Shown in pieces: positions 53,475 through 61,884 of a DNA stretch of 64,000 bases. The translations under genes and the position numbers were made by a program. Within the stretch, counting starts at the first letter, position 1. Each line of letters starts with the position of its first letter. Where the stretch lies: positions 124,001 to 188,000 of the forward strand of contig NZ_AORV01000046.1 in the NCBI RefSeq assembly GCF_000350485.1, in the 5' to 3' direction. Below the pieces are notes generated by a model. The model saw only the letters and a list, made by a program, of their open reading frames with translations. It was not told where the DNA came from and searched no databases. The stretch comes from Ruminiclostridium cellobioparum subsp. termitidis CT1112. GTDB lineage: Bacteria; Bacillota; Clostridia; Acetivibrionales; DSM-1351.

Positions 53475-53951
53475 TTATCTGTGCATCTGAATTCCATTAT
53501 GCGTCAATACAATACTTTCAGCGGCGACAGTACTGCTGCCTGCACTGAAAGCAGGCCCCTCCCACTTTATCGGGCATGCGTCCAGGAAATCCCACCATAT
53601 GCTTGGATTGCCCGAATAATCAAGCAGGCAGATGGAACCGTTCCTTCTGGTTATTACACCGTTTATTACCTGCTGGTACCAGTTCCACAGGTAATCATCA
53701 CTTGTTACCCCATGCTTCAGAGTTATGTCACTGTATTTTGTCTGTGTCAGAAACGCATATTCCTTATGATTTTCGCCTCCGAAGGTTTTCCGTTCAACCT
53801 GGGTCTCGATGCTCAAACCCGAAACATCAGTGAAACCTCCGACGGTGACCCCGTCTATTTCAACTACAAAGTTAAAGGCGAGGTAAGGATCCTTCCTGAT
53901 TCCAGGAACCCAGTTCCTTCTTTGCTCAACGTTAACCATTTTATATTCCAT
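53475..53951 (-). CDS. eCIS inner tube protein 2 (gp19-like)
   Basis: A 158-residue tube protein of the T4 gp19-like family. It has DPYLAFNFVVEIDGVTVGGF, DVSGLSIETQVERKTFG, LKHGVTSDDYLWNWYQQV and a C-terminal SIVLTHNGIQ. It is longer and divergent from the tube protein at 54769-55212. In Afp/PVC systems the second, minor tube protein caps the baseplate end. GGAGGTTACC precedes the ATG. Confidence 0.9.
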   Translation of the reverse strand: MEYKMVNVEQRRNWVPGIRKDPYLAFNFVVEIDGVTVGGFTDVSGLSIETQVERKTFGGENHKEYAFLTQTKYSDITLKHGVTSDDYLWNWYQQVINGVITRRNGSICLLDYSGNPSIWWDFLDACPIKWEGPAFSAGSSTVAAESIVLTHNGIQMHR

Positions 53952-53986
53952 GGTAACCTCCTAAACCTCAAGAAAATTCGATATTC

Positions 53987-54172
53987 CTATACTCCAAAGA
54001 AATCTTTTTCATTTTCATCTCCATTGAGTTTCTTGTTAATCTGACTGACTTCCCTGCACCAACGTTCTCTCTCAAAGTGTTCCAGGCCCATTACCGTTTT
54101 GTAATCCCAGTGCAGGTAATAGGACAAAAAGGCTACCTCCTCGTAGAGGCGGTCGAGAGGGTAGCCGGTTAT
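53987..54172 (-). CDS. DUF6760-like small eCIS protein with an AUA start codon
   Basis: A 61-residue protein. The conserved beginning TGYPLDRLYEEVAFLSYYLH and EHFERERWCREVSQINKKLN match small DUF6760-type proteins of eCIS loci, which usually start MTGYPLDRLYEE. The codon in the Met position is ATA (54172-54170). It overlaps the upstream TAA stop as ATAA, and GGGGGA precedes it. An in-frame TGA lies seven codons upstream, and no ATG, GTG or TTG occurs before the conserved region. Function unknown; it accompanies the tail-assembly-like protein. Confidence 0.75.
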   Translation of the reverse strand: MTGYPLDRLYEEVAFLSYYLHWDYKTVMGLEHFERERWCREVSQINKKLNGDENEKDFFGV

Positions 54173-54537
54173 TCCCCCAGCGTCTCAGCCTCTATCTCAA
54201 AACTGTGATCGCATTTGGGACATTGGGTTTTTATAACATTTGCACCGTTCTGGTTGATTCTGTTATACAGCTCCTGTAAATAGGAGAAATCCGACGTATA
54301 TAATTCCTCAATTACTCTTGGTGTTATCATCTTAAGCGAACCCAGGCTTGTCACAACTCTGGAGAGCAGTATTATGGACAAGTATGCCGGATTTTGCTGC
54401 ACTCTGGCATCCCGCAGCGGCATGATCTCATCAGCTGCTGTCGCAAGCCTCATAATTCCCTGTTTATGTACCGTACCTGTCTCATCCACATATCCTTTGG
54501 GCAGGGTAAAATTAAATTCGGTCTGTAAAAAATCCAT
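54169..54537 (-). CDS. Tail assembly-like eCIS protein
   Basis: A 122-residue protein. The pattern LPKGYVDETGTVHKQGIMRL, then MRLATAADEIMPLRD and YLSIILLSRVVTSLG, is shared by small tail-assembly proteins next to tube genes in phages and eCIS loci. A CPKC motif (CPKCDHSFEIE) near the C-terminus looks like half a zinc ribbon. It is probably a tube or tape chaperone. Its stop codon overlaps the AUA start of the next gene. Confidence 0.75.
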   Translation of the reverse strand: MDFLQTEFNFTLPKGYVDETGTVHKQGIMRLATAADEIMPLRDARVQQNPAYLSIILLSRVVTSLGSLKMITPRVIEELYTSDFSYLQELYNRINQNGANVIKTQCPKCDHSFEIEAETLGE

Positions 54538-54582
54538 TTGAGCAACCTCACTTTATTAATAAGAATTATAGGTATTTTGCCT

Positions 54583-54607
54583 GCCCTCCAGGGTTGATGT
54601 GGAGGGC
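54583..54607 (-). other. Hairpin downstream of sheath/tube genes
   Basis: An 8-bp perfect GC-rich stem (54583-54590 and 54600-54607, arm GCCCTCCA) with a 9-nt loop and no T run, in the 231-nt gap after the tube gene. It probably protects or partly attenuates the abundant sheath-tube message. The rest of the gap has no gene. Confidence 0.5.
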
Positions 54608-54768
54608 TTGCAAAACATTTGAACCAAGCCTTTCAATTTTAGGGGCAAAAGAAGCTTGATAAAATAGTTATTGAATATGACCTGCTACCTCATTGTATGA
54701 ACTTTTGCGAGTATGTTATCATTTCAATAAACACAAAACTGCATATAGCTTCTTAGAAATAATTCCTT

Positions 54769-55212
54769 TTATTTGACTCTGGTAATTCCTTCATGAGCCA
54801 ATTCAATTGATTCGACACTGACTTCGTTGCCCTTTGCACTGAATGCACTGACATCATATTTGATGGGCCATGCCTCCACGACATCCCACTGTGCCTTTTC
54901 ATTGCCTTCTTCATCTACAAGTATGACAGATAAGCTCTTTCTGTTGTTGAGAGCACCTTTTTGAACAACCGCTTTACGCCAGTTGTACAACTCCATTGAA
55001 TCGGTAAGTCCTCTTTTAAGAGTTACATTTCCGAATTTGGCGAGACCGGACAGTTTTCTGGAGTGAGGCGCATCTGTCCCCTCCCTGTATTCAACAGCTT
55101 CTGTCGATGTGTCCGGTATTGTGGCATCTGAAAATGCAGCTACCTGAATACCGTCTATAACGACTCTGAATCTAAAATTCCTGTATGGATCTATTCTCTT
55201 GCCTGTAGCCAT
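54769..55212 (-). CDS. eCIS inner tube protein 1 (gp19-like)
   Basis: A 147-residue major tube candidate. It has MATGKRIDPYRNFRFRVVID, AAFSDATIPDTSTEAVEYRE, NVTLKRGLTDSMELYNWRK and a C-terminal SIELAHEGITRVK. It follows the sheath gene directly, as in phage and eCIS loci, with GAGAGGAG as ribosome binding site. Confidence 0.92.
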   Translation of the reverse strand: MATGKRIDPYRNFRFRVVIDGIQVAAFSDATIPDTSTEAVEYREGTDAPHSRKLSGLAKFGNVTLKRGLTDSMELYNWRKAVVQKGALNNRKSLSVILVDEEGNEKAQWDVVEAWPIKYDVSAFSAKGNEVSVESIELAHEGITRVK

Positions 55213-55234
55213 GGTTTAATCTCCTCTCTGGTTG

Positions 55235-56776
55235 TTATTTGGCCAGCGTCTTTTGGCTGACTTTGATTATTACGAATTCTGCCGGTTTAACAGGAGCCAC
55301 TCCCACTTCAATTACCAGCTGGCCTGCATCTCTTACGGCAGGAGGGTTGTTTTCCTCGTCTACCTTCACAAAGAATGCCTCTTCAGGTGTTGATCCATAT
55401 AATGCGCCGTCCCTCCATACCCTGGTCAGGAAGGCTGAAAGATTTCTCTTTACTTTTCCCCACAGAGATGGTTCATTTGGTTCGAAAACTACCCACTGGC
55501 TTCCCTTGTCTACCGATTCCTCAATGTACATCATCAGACGTCTGATATTTATGTATCTCCATTCCGAGTCGGAAGAAAGTGTTCTTGCACCCCAGATGCA
55601 GATACCTTCTGGCAGGGAGCGGATAACATTTATTCCTATAGGATTCAGAAGTTCCTGTTCTCCCTTTGTTATAATTTTTTCCACCCCTACAACAGTGTCA
55701 AGATAACCGTCGGTTGTTCCTGCCGGAGCCTTATGAACACCTCTTGAAGAGTCAACATATGCATAGGTTCCCACTATTGATCCCGATGGAGGAATAAGCT
55801 TTTTCTTCCCTGTGAGCGGATCATTGATATAGACCCAGGGATAATACAAAGCGCCATAAGAGCTGTTAAAAGCATTACCGGCGAATCTTTCCGACACACC
55901 TTCCTTGAAGTTCTTGACTTCTTGCGGTGTCAGCCCATGAGGAGCATCTGCAACAAAGAAGCAATCCTTTCTCAATCTGCAATAGTTCAGCATCTCCAGA
56001 ATAATATTGCGGCTGCCGGCCAGGTCTGCCACATCAGGAGCAGCTAAAATATTGATTTCATCAATAATATCAAAAGCATGGATTCCAATTTTTTGATTTA
56101 TTGGGTCAAGGTATTCAACTGAGGATATTCCGTTCTTTCCTTCTTCCAGATTCACGAACTCAGTTGTAAGTTGCGGTTTCTTATCACGGTTTTCCAGAAT
56201 TGTAAGGTCAACCAGCGGGCGTATTTTTATAAAAGACGAAACATCATTGATCTTATCCTCGCAGTTGAATATCAGCAGATTGTCAAAGATCTCGACTATC
56301 TCTCCCTCTACCTCTTCACCAACATATTCATCGTTAAATGAACTGAGCTCGGTATACTTGATGGTCAGTTTGAAACCTGCCGGCTGTCCATTTGACGGTT
56401 CTTCGATGGTGAAGGAAAGTCTGTTGCCCCAATCTCCTTCGGAACGTGCACTGATTTCCAGAAGATTGTCACCTTCGGTATCCGTTACTACTTTAACCGC
56501 ATTTTTGACATCGGATGAAGCTGCTCTTACAACGTAGCAGGATGTGCCTCCCTCAGCAAAGAAATTGTAAACTGCATATGCCAGGTAAGCATTTGGTATG
56601 AAGCCTCCAAACTCACTTACATACTGGCTCCAGTTGGTTACAAGTATTGCTTTGCCGATTACGCCTCTCTCGGCAAGTCCAATAAAAGCACCTACCGCTG
56701 TTCCAACACCGGCTATCGGTTTTACTCCGCTGGAAACTTCCTCTACATAAACCCCTGGTGATAAATAATTTGGCAT
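55235..56776 (-). CDS. eCIS contractile sheath protein
   Basis: A 513-residue tail sheath. It has an N-terminal MPNYLSPGVYVEEVSSG, the signature GVGTAVGAFIGLAERG, and the core C-terminal domain with GVEKIITKGEQELLNPIGIN, LSSDSEWRYINIRRLMMYIE and FLTRVWRDGALYG. Afp and PVC have two or three sheath paralogues; only one is present here. It is the main structural gene and is followed by tube 1 after 22 nt. Confidence 0.95.
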   Translation of the reverse strand: MPNYLSPGVYVEEVSSGVKPIAGVGTAVGAFIGLAERGVIGKAILVTNWSQYVSEFGGFIPNAYLAYAVYNFFAEGGTSCYVVRAASSDVKNAVKVVTDTEGDNLLEISARSEGDWGNRLSFTIEEPSNGQPAGFKLTIKYTELSSFNDEYVGEEVEGEIVEIFDNLLIFNCEDKINDVSSFIKIRPLVDLTILENRDKKPQLTTEFVNLEEGKNGISSVEYLDPINQKIGIHAFDIIDEINILAAPDVADLAGSRNIILEMLNYCRLRKDCFFVADAPHGLTPQEVKNFKEGVSERFAGNAFNSSYGALYYPWVYINDPLTGKKKLIPPSGSIVGTYAYVDSSRGVHKAPAGTTDGYLDTVVGVEKIITKGEQELLNPIGINVIRSLPEGICIWGARTLSSDSEWRYINIRRLMMYIEESVDKGSQWVVFEPNEPSLWGKVKRNLSAFLTRVWRDGALYGSTPEEAFFVKVDEENNPPAVRDAGQLVIEVGVAPVKPAEFVIIKVSQKTLAK

Positions 56777-56836
56777 TTCAAGTCCTCCTTGTTATAACTG
56801 ATTTTTATGGCCCGTTTTTATTAAGGCCTATAAAAC

Positions 56837-57409
56837 TTAAATTTTGTGAACATTGAGATCTTTTTCAAGAACTCTTGGTATTGTAATTATCTTTTCGGAC
56901 GGCAGTTTGACCGGAGAAATCAAATAGGACAAACTGAGCTTTGCAGGTTTTCCGGGAAAAACCTCCCATAGCTGCTTAATATCCTGTAATGACAGATTAT
57001 TGTAGGAAATTCTTATTTTCTCGTTTCCGCAAGCCGCCAGATTTCCTTTTAAGTCGTCTCCGCTTAGTACTGCATGTTCGTGAAACAATTGAAACAGTTT
57101 TCCAAGTATGAGAAGTTCGGTATCCCTGTCTTTTGCATAAGGTGTCATTAAGTAAAAAAGGTCCAGATACGCGGGTGGATTATAAAACAAAATTGTGTCT
57201 GCCAGAGATTCTTTTTCACTGTTTCTCATACTTGGACTTTCAGTGAGATAATATAAACACATCGAGAGGCAGATATTTGATGAATCTATGTCACTTGGCG
57301 AGCCAAAGCTGATATAGCTGTCATCATTCAGTTCGGGTACGTTTGCCTTGATCAAAGCTTTTAAGCTTGCACTGACATCTCTTATTACTGTGCGTGATTC
57401 CACAGGCAT
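56837..57409 (-). CDS. DUF4255 tail terminator protein (Afp16/Pvc16-like)
   Basis: A 190-residue protein of the DUF4255 family, the tube-cap or tail-terminator protein of eCIS. It has VIRDVSASLKALIKANVPE, LYYLTESPSMRN, YNPPAYLDLFYLMTPYAKD and a C-terminal LSLSYLISPV. It comes directly before the sheath gene, and its start overlaps the ATPase stop by 1 nt. Confidence 0.88.
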   Translation of the reverse strand: MPVESRTVIRDVSASLKALIKANVPELNDDSYISFGSPSDIDSSNICLSMCLYYLTESPSMRNSEKESLADTILFYNPPAYLDLFYLMTPYAKDRDTELLILGKLFQLFHEHAVLSGDDLKGNLAACGNEKIRISYNNLSLQDIKQLWEVFPGKPAKLSLSYLISPVKLPSEKIITIPRVLEKDLNVHKI

Positions 57410-59646
57410 TATTTCTTCACCTCAATCAGTTGATAATATGGGGCGTAATCCGACATTAAAAATGTCTTGCCCAGCTTTTTGTATTCCCGTTTGGCAGCCA
57501 GCATTATATCCTTTATGCCTATGCTGCCCGATGCATGGGCTGCATAAAAAGCAGCGTTCAATGCAATATTTTTTATATTTCCCCCTGCCAGTACAAATTT
57601 TTCCGCCAGGAAGTCATAGTCCAGATCCCTGTCTACCGGAGCCGCTGCAGGAAATATGCCCTGCCAGATAAGTTTCCTCTGTTCCCTGTCAGGGAAGGGA
57701 AAATTTACATTGAAATGCAGTCTCCTCAGGAACGCTTCATCAATATTTTGATTCAAATTTGTGGCCAGAATTACAATTCCGTCATACTCTTCCATCCTCT
57801 GCAGCAGGTAACCGATCTCCACATTTGCATATCTGTCATGGGCATCCTTTACCTCCGAACGTTTTCCAAAAAGTGCGTCGGCTTCATCAAAAAACAGTAT
57901 GGCATTTGAAGTTTCAGCTTCTTTAAATATCTCTTCCAGATTTTTTTCGGTTTCACCTATGTATTTGCTGACTACCTGTGATACATCAATTTTGTAGATT
58001 TCAAGCCCGATTTCATTTGCTATTACTTCTGCCGCCATTGTTTTGCCGCTGCCCGGAGGCCCGGAAAACAGAATATTCAAACCTTTTCCAAGAGATAATC
58101 TTTTCTCAAACCCCCATTTTTCATATACCAGCGAACGGTATTTCACCTGGTTGCATATCTCCTGCATCTGTTCCATTTGTTCCTCGGGCAGTACCAGCAT
58201 TTCCATGGTGTAAAGCACTTTTATTTTAGTGGCCAGGGTGCCAAGTTTCTTATTGGATTGGGCATAACAGGAATTGTACAGTTCTTCTCTCCCAATCCTT
58301 CCACTTTCGGCCAGGTTCCATACCGAGCTGCTTTCGCCGAGCCTGAGCGCCGTTTTGATCTGACCCTGAGTGAACCTGAAATTTTCCGAAAATTTATCCA
58401 GATCGACATCATCATCCAAATTATATTCCCGGCTCTGTTGTTCCCAGCAGTTCCTTCTTTCTGTCCCGTTGGGATACGGAAACTCGATTCCTACAAAGGC
58501 AGCGGTATTGCCTGTATCTGTCGGATTCCATGGAGCATGTCCCAGAATGAAGGTCAAAGGTATAAGACTTTGAAGTCTTTGAAGGAGTCTGTTCTGTTTG
58601 CTCTGATGATTTGCCTCTTTCAGCAGGAGATCGGCATTCTTCAGACATATGGCTGCATTGCTCACCCTCGCCTGACGCTCCAGCCGCCTGAATAATTCCT
58701 CAAAGCCATCTGCCAGCAGCATTCTCTCCACATCCACCATGATGAGCGGCAGACCCAGTCGGTCACAGATTGCAATAACCTGTTCTGTTTTCCCTACCCC
58801 CTGGGGGCCATAGAAATAAAAAACCTTATTGAGTCCTTCTCTGCCTGTGTCCCGGTAATAGTCAACAAACCTGATTATTTTATTTCCCAGATCTGACGGA
58901 AAACTGTTTTCTACTGCAGGAGATGCGCCATACTTCCAATTGCCGGCCGGCATAATAAATTCCGCCACTTGTACAAGCTGGGCATCCGGTATGTTAATAT
59001 CAAGCAGATAGTTTACAACCCAGTCATCCAGTTTCAAATGCCTGGTGATCAAGGGTATCCAGCTGTCCGACAGCTCATTGTGAAGTTCCATAAGATATCC
59101 GGCAAGCGGCGCCTGAATATCAAATACACTCCGGATAAGATTTCTTTCCTGTTCCTCAAGCTGGAATATTTGGACCAGCATATCAATGGTGGGCTTTTTT
59201 TCTGTCATATCATTTTGCAGGAATCCGTATACCTTTTGGTATTTTTGATCGACTTCAGGCGCCAGGCACGCAATTATGCAAAATTGCTCAAATGCTCCAA
59301 GTCCGTATATCCATGAAAGGTATTGAAGAGAGATGTGTCTGCCCTGCTCCCTTCCGGCTTCCAACCTTTCGGCAATCAGTATGTCCAGCAGACTGATTTG
59401 GTTTTCAATTTGTTCCCTGTCACTGCCCAATGTGCTGAAGCCCTCCAGTAAAGTAAATATTTCATCTTCGGATGTGAATTCCGGCATATCGGAGTTTATA
59501 GTACCGGCATCCAGACAGCTCTGGATATATAATATGAGTTTCAGGTCCAGCCGCTTCAGTTCTTCTTCTATATACTCCAGGCTTGAATAAAACGGTATGA
59601 CAGCTTCCCCGGTTGTCTTGCTCAAGTCGTATTCTGTAATATTCAT
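57409..59646 (-). CDS. eCIS AAA+ ATPase with two ATPase modules (Afp15-like)
   Basis: A 745-residue protein. An N-terminal helical domain (1-230) is followed by a first ATPase-like module with P-loop GPQGVGKT (280-287) but a degenerate Walker B (AAICLKNADLLL, no Asp-Glu). The second module is complete: Walker A GPPGSGKT (529-536), Walker B ILFFDEADALFG (about 583-594), sensor ATNLN (628-632) and arginine pair RR (641-642). Every classical eCIS carries such an ATPase, which is needed for particle assembly or cargo handling rather than contraction. It is followed without a gap by DUF4255. Confidence 0.9.
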   Translation of the reverse strand: MNITEYDLSKTTGEAVIPFYSSLEYIEEELKRLDLKLILYIQSCLDAGTINSDMPEFTSEDEIFTLLEGFSTLGSDREQIENQISLLDILIAERLEAGREQGRHISLQYLSWIYGLGAFEQFCIIACLAPEVDQKYQKVYGFLQNDMTEKKPTIDMLVQIFQLEEQERNLIRSVFDIQAPLAGYLMELHNELSDSWIPLITRHLKLDDWVVNYLLDINIPDAQLVQVAEFIMPAGNWKYGASPAVENSFPSDLGNKIIRFVDYYRDTGREGLNKVFYFYGPQGVGKTEQVIAICDRLGLPLIMVDVERMLLADGFEELFRRLERQARVSNAAICLKNADLLLKEANHQSKQNRLLQRLQSLIPLTFILGHAPWNPTDTGNTAAFVGIEFPYPNGTERRNCWEQQSREYNLDDDVDLDKFSENFRFTQGQIKTALRLGESSSVWNLAESGRIGREELYNSCYAQSNKKLGTLATKIKVLYTMEMLVLPEEQMEQMQEICNQVKYRSLVYEKWGFEKRLSLGKGLNILFSGPPGSGKTMAAEVIANEIGLEIYKIDVSQVVSKYIGETEKNLEEIFKEAETSNAILFFDEADALFGKRSEVKDAHDRYANVEIGYLLQRMEEYDGIVILATNLNQNIDEAFLRRLHFNVNFPFPDREQRKLIWQGIFPAAAPVDRDLDYDFLAEKFVLAGGNIKNIALNAAFYAAHASGSIGIKDIMLAAKREYKKLGKTFLMSDYAPYYQLIEVKK

Positions 59647-59706
59647 TTGATCCTACCCTTTTAATTTTTTTAGCCATACCTGTGTGATTTTCAGGGAATA
59701 CAATAC

Positions 59707-59738
59707 ATATTGATTAATATATAAATATTGATCAATAT
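59707..59738. promoter_or_regulatory. Twin palindromic sites upstream of eCIS ATPase gene
   Basis: ATATTGATCAATAT (59725-59738, perfect palindrome) and ATATTGATTAATAT (59707-59720, one change) start 18 nt apart, in the 171-nt gap before the ATPase gene. The repeat spacing fits two operator sites on nearly the same DNA face. The gap is very A+T rich, which raises the chance background. Confidence 0.4.
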
Positions 59739-59817
59739 ATTGTGGTTTTTCTCTTACACTATATATGGTAAAAATAAAAAGCACTTTACAACTGATTTTA
59801 AAAATTTTTTAACTTTT

Positions 59818-60027
59818 TTATAATTTTATGGCCGACAGTTCTTTTTCAATAGCTTCCAACAGCACTACAACATTGCTGACTCTAAGATTGGACGACCAGT
59901 AGGACTGAAAAAGATTCTCATATTCGATATCCTTCTGCAATTTTTCTTCCTTACATGAGTCCAGGACTGAACTGTTTTTGGAATTGATTTTTTTCAGCAT
60001 TTCGATAACACTTCTAAGCTGTTCCAT
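59818..60027 (-). CDS. Small helical protein at the head of the eCIS operon
   Basis: A 69-residue, mostly helical, charged protein (MEQLRSVIEMLKKINSKNSS; NVVVLLEAIEKELSAIKL). GGAGAG lies 7 nt before the ATG. No family is recognised. Its position as first gene after the terminator at 60123-60164, and 171 nt before the ATPase, suggests it belongs to the eCIS operon or is a small regulator. Confidence 0.55.
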   Translation of the reverse strand: MEQLRSVIEMLKKINSKNSSVLDSCKEEKLQKDIEYENLFQSYWSSNLRVSNVVVLLEAIEKELSAIKL

Positions 60028-60122
60028 ACGGGGCTCTCCTTTTTTACTCTTTATTTTGTTGAGGCTTTTTGTGCTTCCTCACATAATATGGAAATTATAA
60101 ATGGGATTTAACAACCGAAAAT

Positions 60123-60164
60123 AAAAAAAGGTCTTAACAAATGTTTTTTATCTGTTAGAACCTT
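60123..60164 (-). terminator. Terminator upstream of eCIS structural operon
   Basis: On the minus strand, AAGGTTCTAACA (60164-60153) pairs with TGTTAAGACCTT (60139-60128), with an internal mismatch, and is followed by a T7 run. It separates the immunity and intron region from the eCIS operon. Confidence 0.7.
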
Positions 60165-60261
60165 GATCATTCCATGCTTTTTCAGTTTCTCAGCCCAAAG
60201 TATTATGGGTTGTTATGTATACTGTTAGCCCCAGCTCTGTTCTCAATTCCCCTATTGATTC

Positions 60262-60384
60262 TGGCGCAGCTAGAGTAGACGGGTGATATTTCTCACCCGC
60301 TCCAGGTAGAAAGGCTGCGCAATTCGCAGCCCAGACCCCCACAGAACCAGGCGTGGGGATTTCCCACACACGGCTTTCCGACAA
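60262..60384 (-). mobile_element. Group II intron 3'-end remnant (domain V/VI-like)
   Basis: On the minus strand, a hairpin beginning AAGCCGTGTG with GGGAAATCCCC in the middle and ending CTGGTTC resembles the domain V hairpin (GAGCCG...CGGTTC) of bacterial group II introns. It is followed by TGTGGGGGTC, a second GC-rich stem (GGGTGAGAAATATCACCC) and TCTACTC, as near intron 3' ends. No reverse transcriptase is present, so this would be a decayed remnant. The short reading frame across it is not a gene. Confidence 0.45.
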
Positions 60385-60549
60385 CCTTTATTCGCATGCT
60401 TACGCTGAAAAGAAAGTCTTTTAAGCCCTTTTGCTTTTAATTAAAATTCATAACTGCTAAGACTCTTTGCAAATAAAAGTTTTGCTCTATGTGTGTTTCT
60501 GTTTTAGTTTTGCAATCAGCGGAAGCAGAATATTGCAGTACATTTTTAG

Positions 60550-61137
60550 TTAGATTAATTCTACTTCTTTGAAAGAGTATCCAGTAAAATGATTCTTTTC
60601 AAACACTTCTACAAATTTTTCTGATACAAAAAATCTCTGGTTGTACTCCTTTAACCTAATTACATCAAACCCTTCGAGTTTTTCTTTTATTAACACAAAT
60701 TTCATGATTCCTGCAATTGCACCTTTTACATTTGGATTTGGAAAATCCTCACTAAATCTATTATAAATTGATTTGTTGAAGTCAAATGCTTCTGCATAGT
60801 TGAGGAGGTTTGCAACACAAAATATGTTTTGTACCTCATCTTTATAATTCAGAACTTTAACAGGCAAATATTGTATACCTTCAATTCCAGCACTAGCTAA
60901 CTCATCCATTAGCTTTTTCGAATACACTGGTATCATGTATGCATTCTGTAATGCATCGTCTGGGATTCCATCATATTTTTGACTTGCTTTGAAGAAGACA
61001 TCATTAGGCCAATTTAAAATTTCTTTGCCAGTTTTAAAATCATATTCTTCAAAATCATACTCTTCAAAATTACTATCATCGCAAACAAGTGCCTTTTTTA
61101 CAGTTTTATCACACTCTATAGGTTGAAACCATTTCAT
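60550..61137 (-). CDS. Imm11-like immunity protein
   Basis: A 195-residue soluble acidic protein resembling the Imm11 (DUF1629-type) immunity family. It has MIPVYSKKLMDELASAGIEG, QYLPVKVLNYK and a C-terminal LKEYNQRFFVSEKFVEVF. Members neutralise polymorphic toxins encoded next to them. No cognate toxin is adjacent here, so this may be an orphan immunity gene left from a lost toxin cassette. AAAGGAGG lies 8 nt before the ATG. The sequence is more A+T rich than the eCIS genes. Confidence 0.65.
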   Translation of the reverse strand: MKWFQPIECDKTVKKALVCDDSNFEEYDFEEYDFKTGKEILNWPNDVFFKASQKYDGIPDDALQNAYMIPVYSKKLMDELASAGIEGIQYLPVKVLNYKDEVQNIFCVANLLNYAEAFDFNKSIYNRFSEDFPNPNVKGAIAGIMKFVLIKEKLEGFDVIRLKEYNQRFFVSEKFVEVFEKNHFTGYSFKEVELI

Positions 61138-61445
61138 TCTATAGACCTCCTTTGTAAGGCATTTTAGGATTTTTTATCAATGGGTCCTTTAAATCAGTTA
61201 GCACTTTCGTCAATGCTTACCTTGCAGTATCACCTTTCAGGTGGTCGGATTATGAGAATGCCCGCATTTACCAAGGGGTTACATGGTGGTCATTACCGAC
61301 ACCTGTGGTTTTTAATCAAATGTTCAAATACAGAACTTTTGTTGATTTACTCTGAAAAGGTGCAAGTTCATTATTATTGTTTTATGTCTATCTGATAGGC
61401 AGATTAAAGGGCAGGCTGTTACACCTACCCTTTATTAGTATATCT
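61138..61445. other. Gene-free gap between immunity genes
   Basis: No supportable gene. Minus-strand frames are broken by many stops. A 71-codon plus-strand frame has no ribosome binding site or recognisable family. The G+C of 61180-61300 is higher than that of the flanks, so it may be a decayed mobile element or toxin cassette remnant. Confidence 0.4.
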
Positions 61446-61880
61446 TTAGCTATTTAATTTTGTTAGGGATTCGATTGCTGAACCTGCAACCTCTATTACA
61501 TACCAATTTACAGCAATTAAGAAATCCGCTTTTTTATTAGATACAAAATACTCCATACCATATGAGTTTTCCATTAAATTTCCAATTAATTTAACATCCT
61601 TTATCACCACTACTGAATTTCTATCTCTGCTTTCTTGATCAAAAAAAATATAAGCAGGTTCACTTTCTAAGTGTTTTGAGTATGAAAACTCATTTCCCTC
61701 CAAAGGAATAGACAGTGTTTCATTACCAATAGATAAGTGTCCAGTAGTTTTAAATGGTTTAAATATATTAATTACTTTTTTAATGTATTGTTTAGAATCA
61801 TTCTCGTCCAATATAACTACGTCTATACCTATATTGTTACTAGTTTGAGTTAATTCATTAGTGTTTGGTTTGATGTTCAT
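61446..61880 (-). CDS. Putative immunity protein for the adjacent Ntox47-like toxin
   Basis: A 144-residue soluble acidic protein (MNIKPNTNELTQTSNNIGID; later FDQESRDRNSVVVIKDVKL). It starts 4 nt after the toxin stop codon, with GGAGATAA as ribosome binding site. An earlier in-frame ATG inside the toxin gene is rejected. I do not recognise the family and it is not obviously SMI1/KNR4. The call rests on position, size and acidity. Confidence 0.55.
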   Translation of the reverse strand: MNIKPNTNELTQTSNNIGIDVVILDENDSKQYIKKVINIFKPFKTTGHLSIGNETLSIPLEGNEFSYSKHLESEPAYIFFDQESRDRNSVVVIKDVKLIGNLMENSYGMEYFVSNKKADFLIAVNWYVIEVAGSAIESLTKLNS

Positions 61881-61884
61881 ATAA

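Noticed and set aside
31914-60027. Prophage or R-type bacteriocin (tailocin)
   Set aside because: AAA+ ATPase, DUF4255, LysM adaptor and J-like paralogues fit an eCIS; no lysis, integrase, capsid or packaging genes are visible.
31914-60027. Type VI secretion system
   Set aside because: No TssJ/L/M membrane complex, ClpV or Hcp; the organism appears Gram-positive.
60190-60384. 64-codon frame over the intron-like region
   Set aside because: It lies on structured RNA-like sequence with group II intron 3'-end features and has no plausible ribosome binding site.
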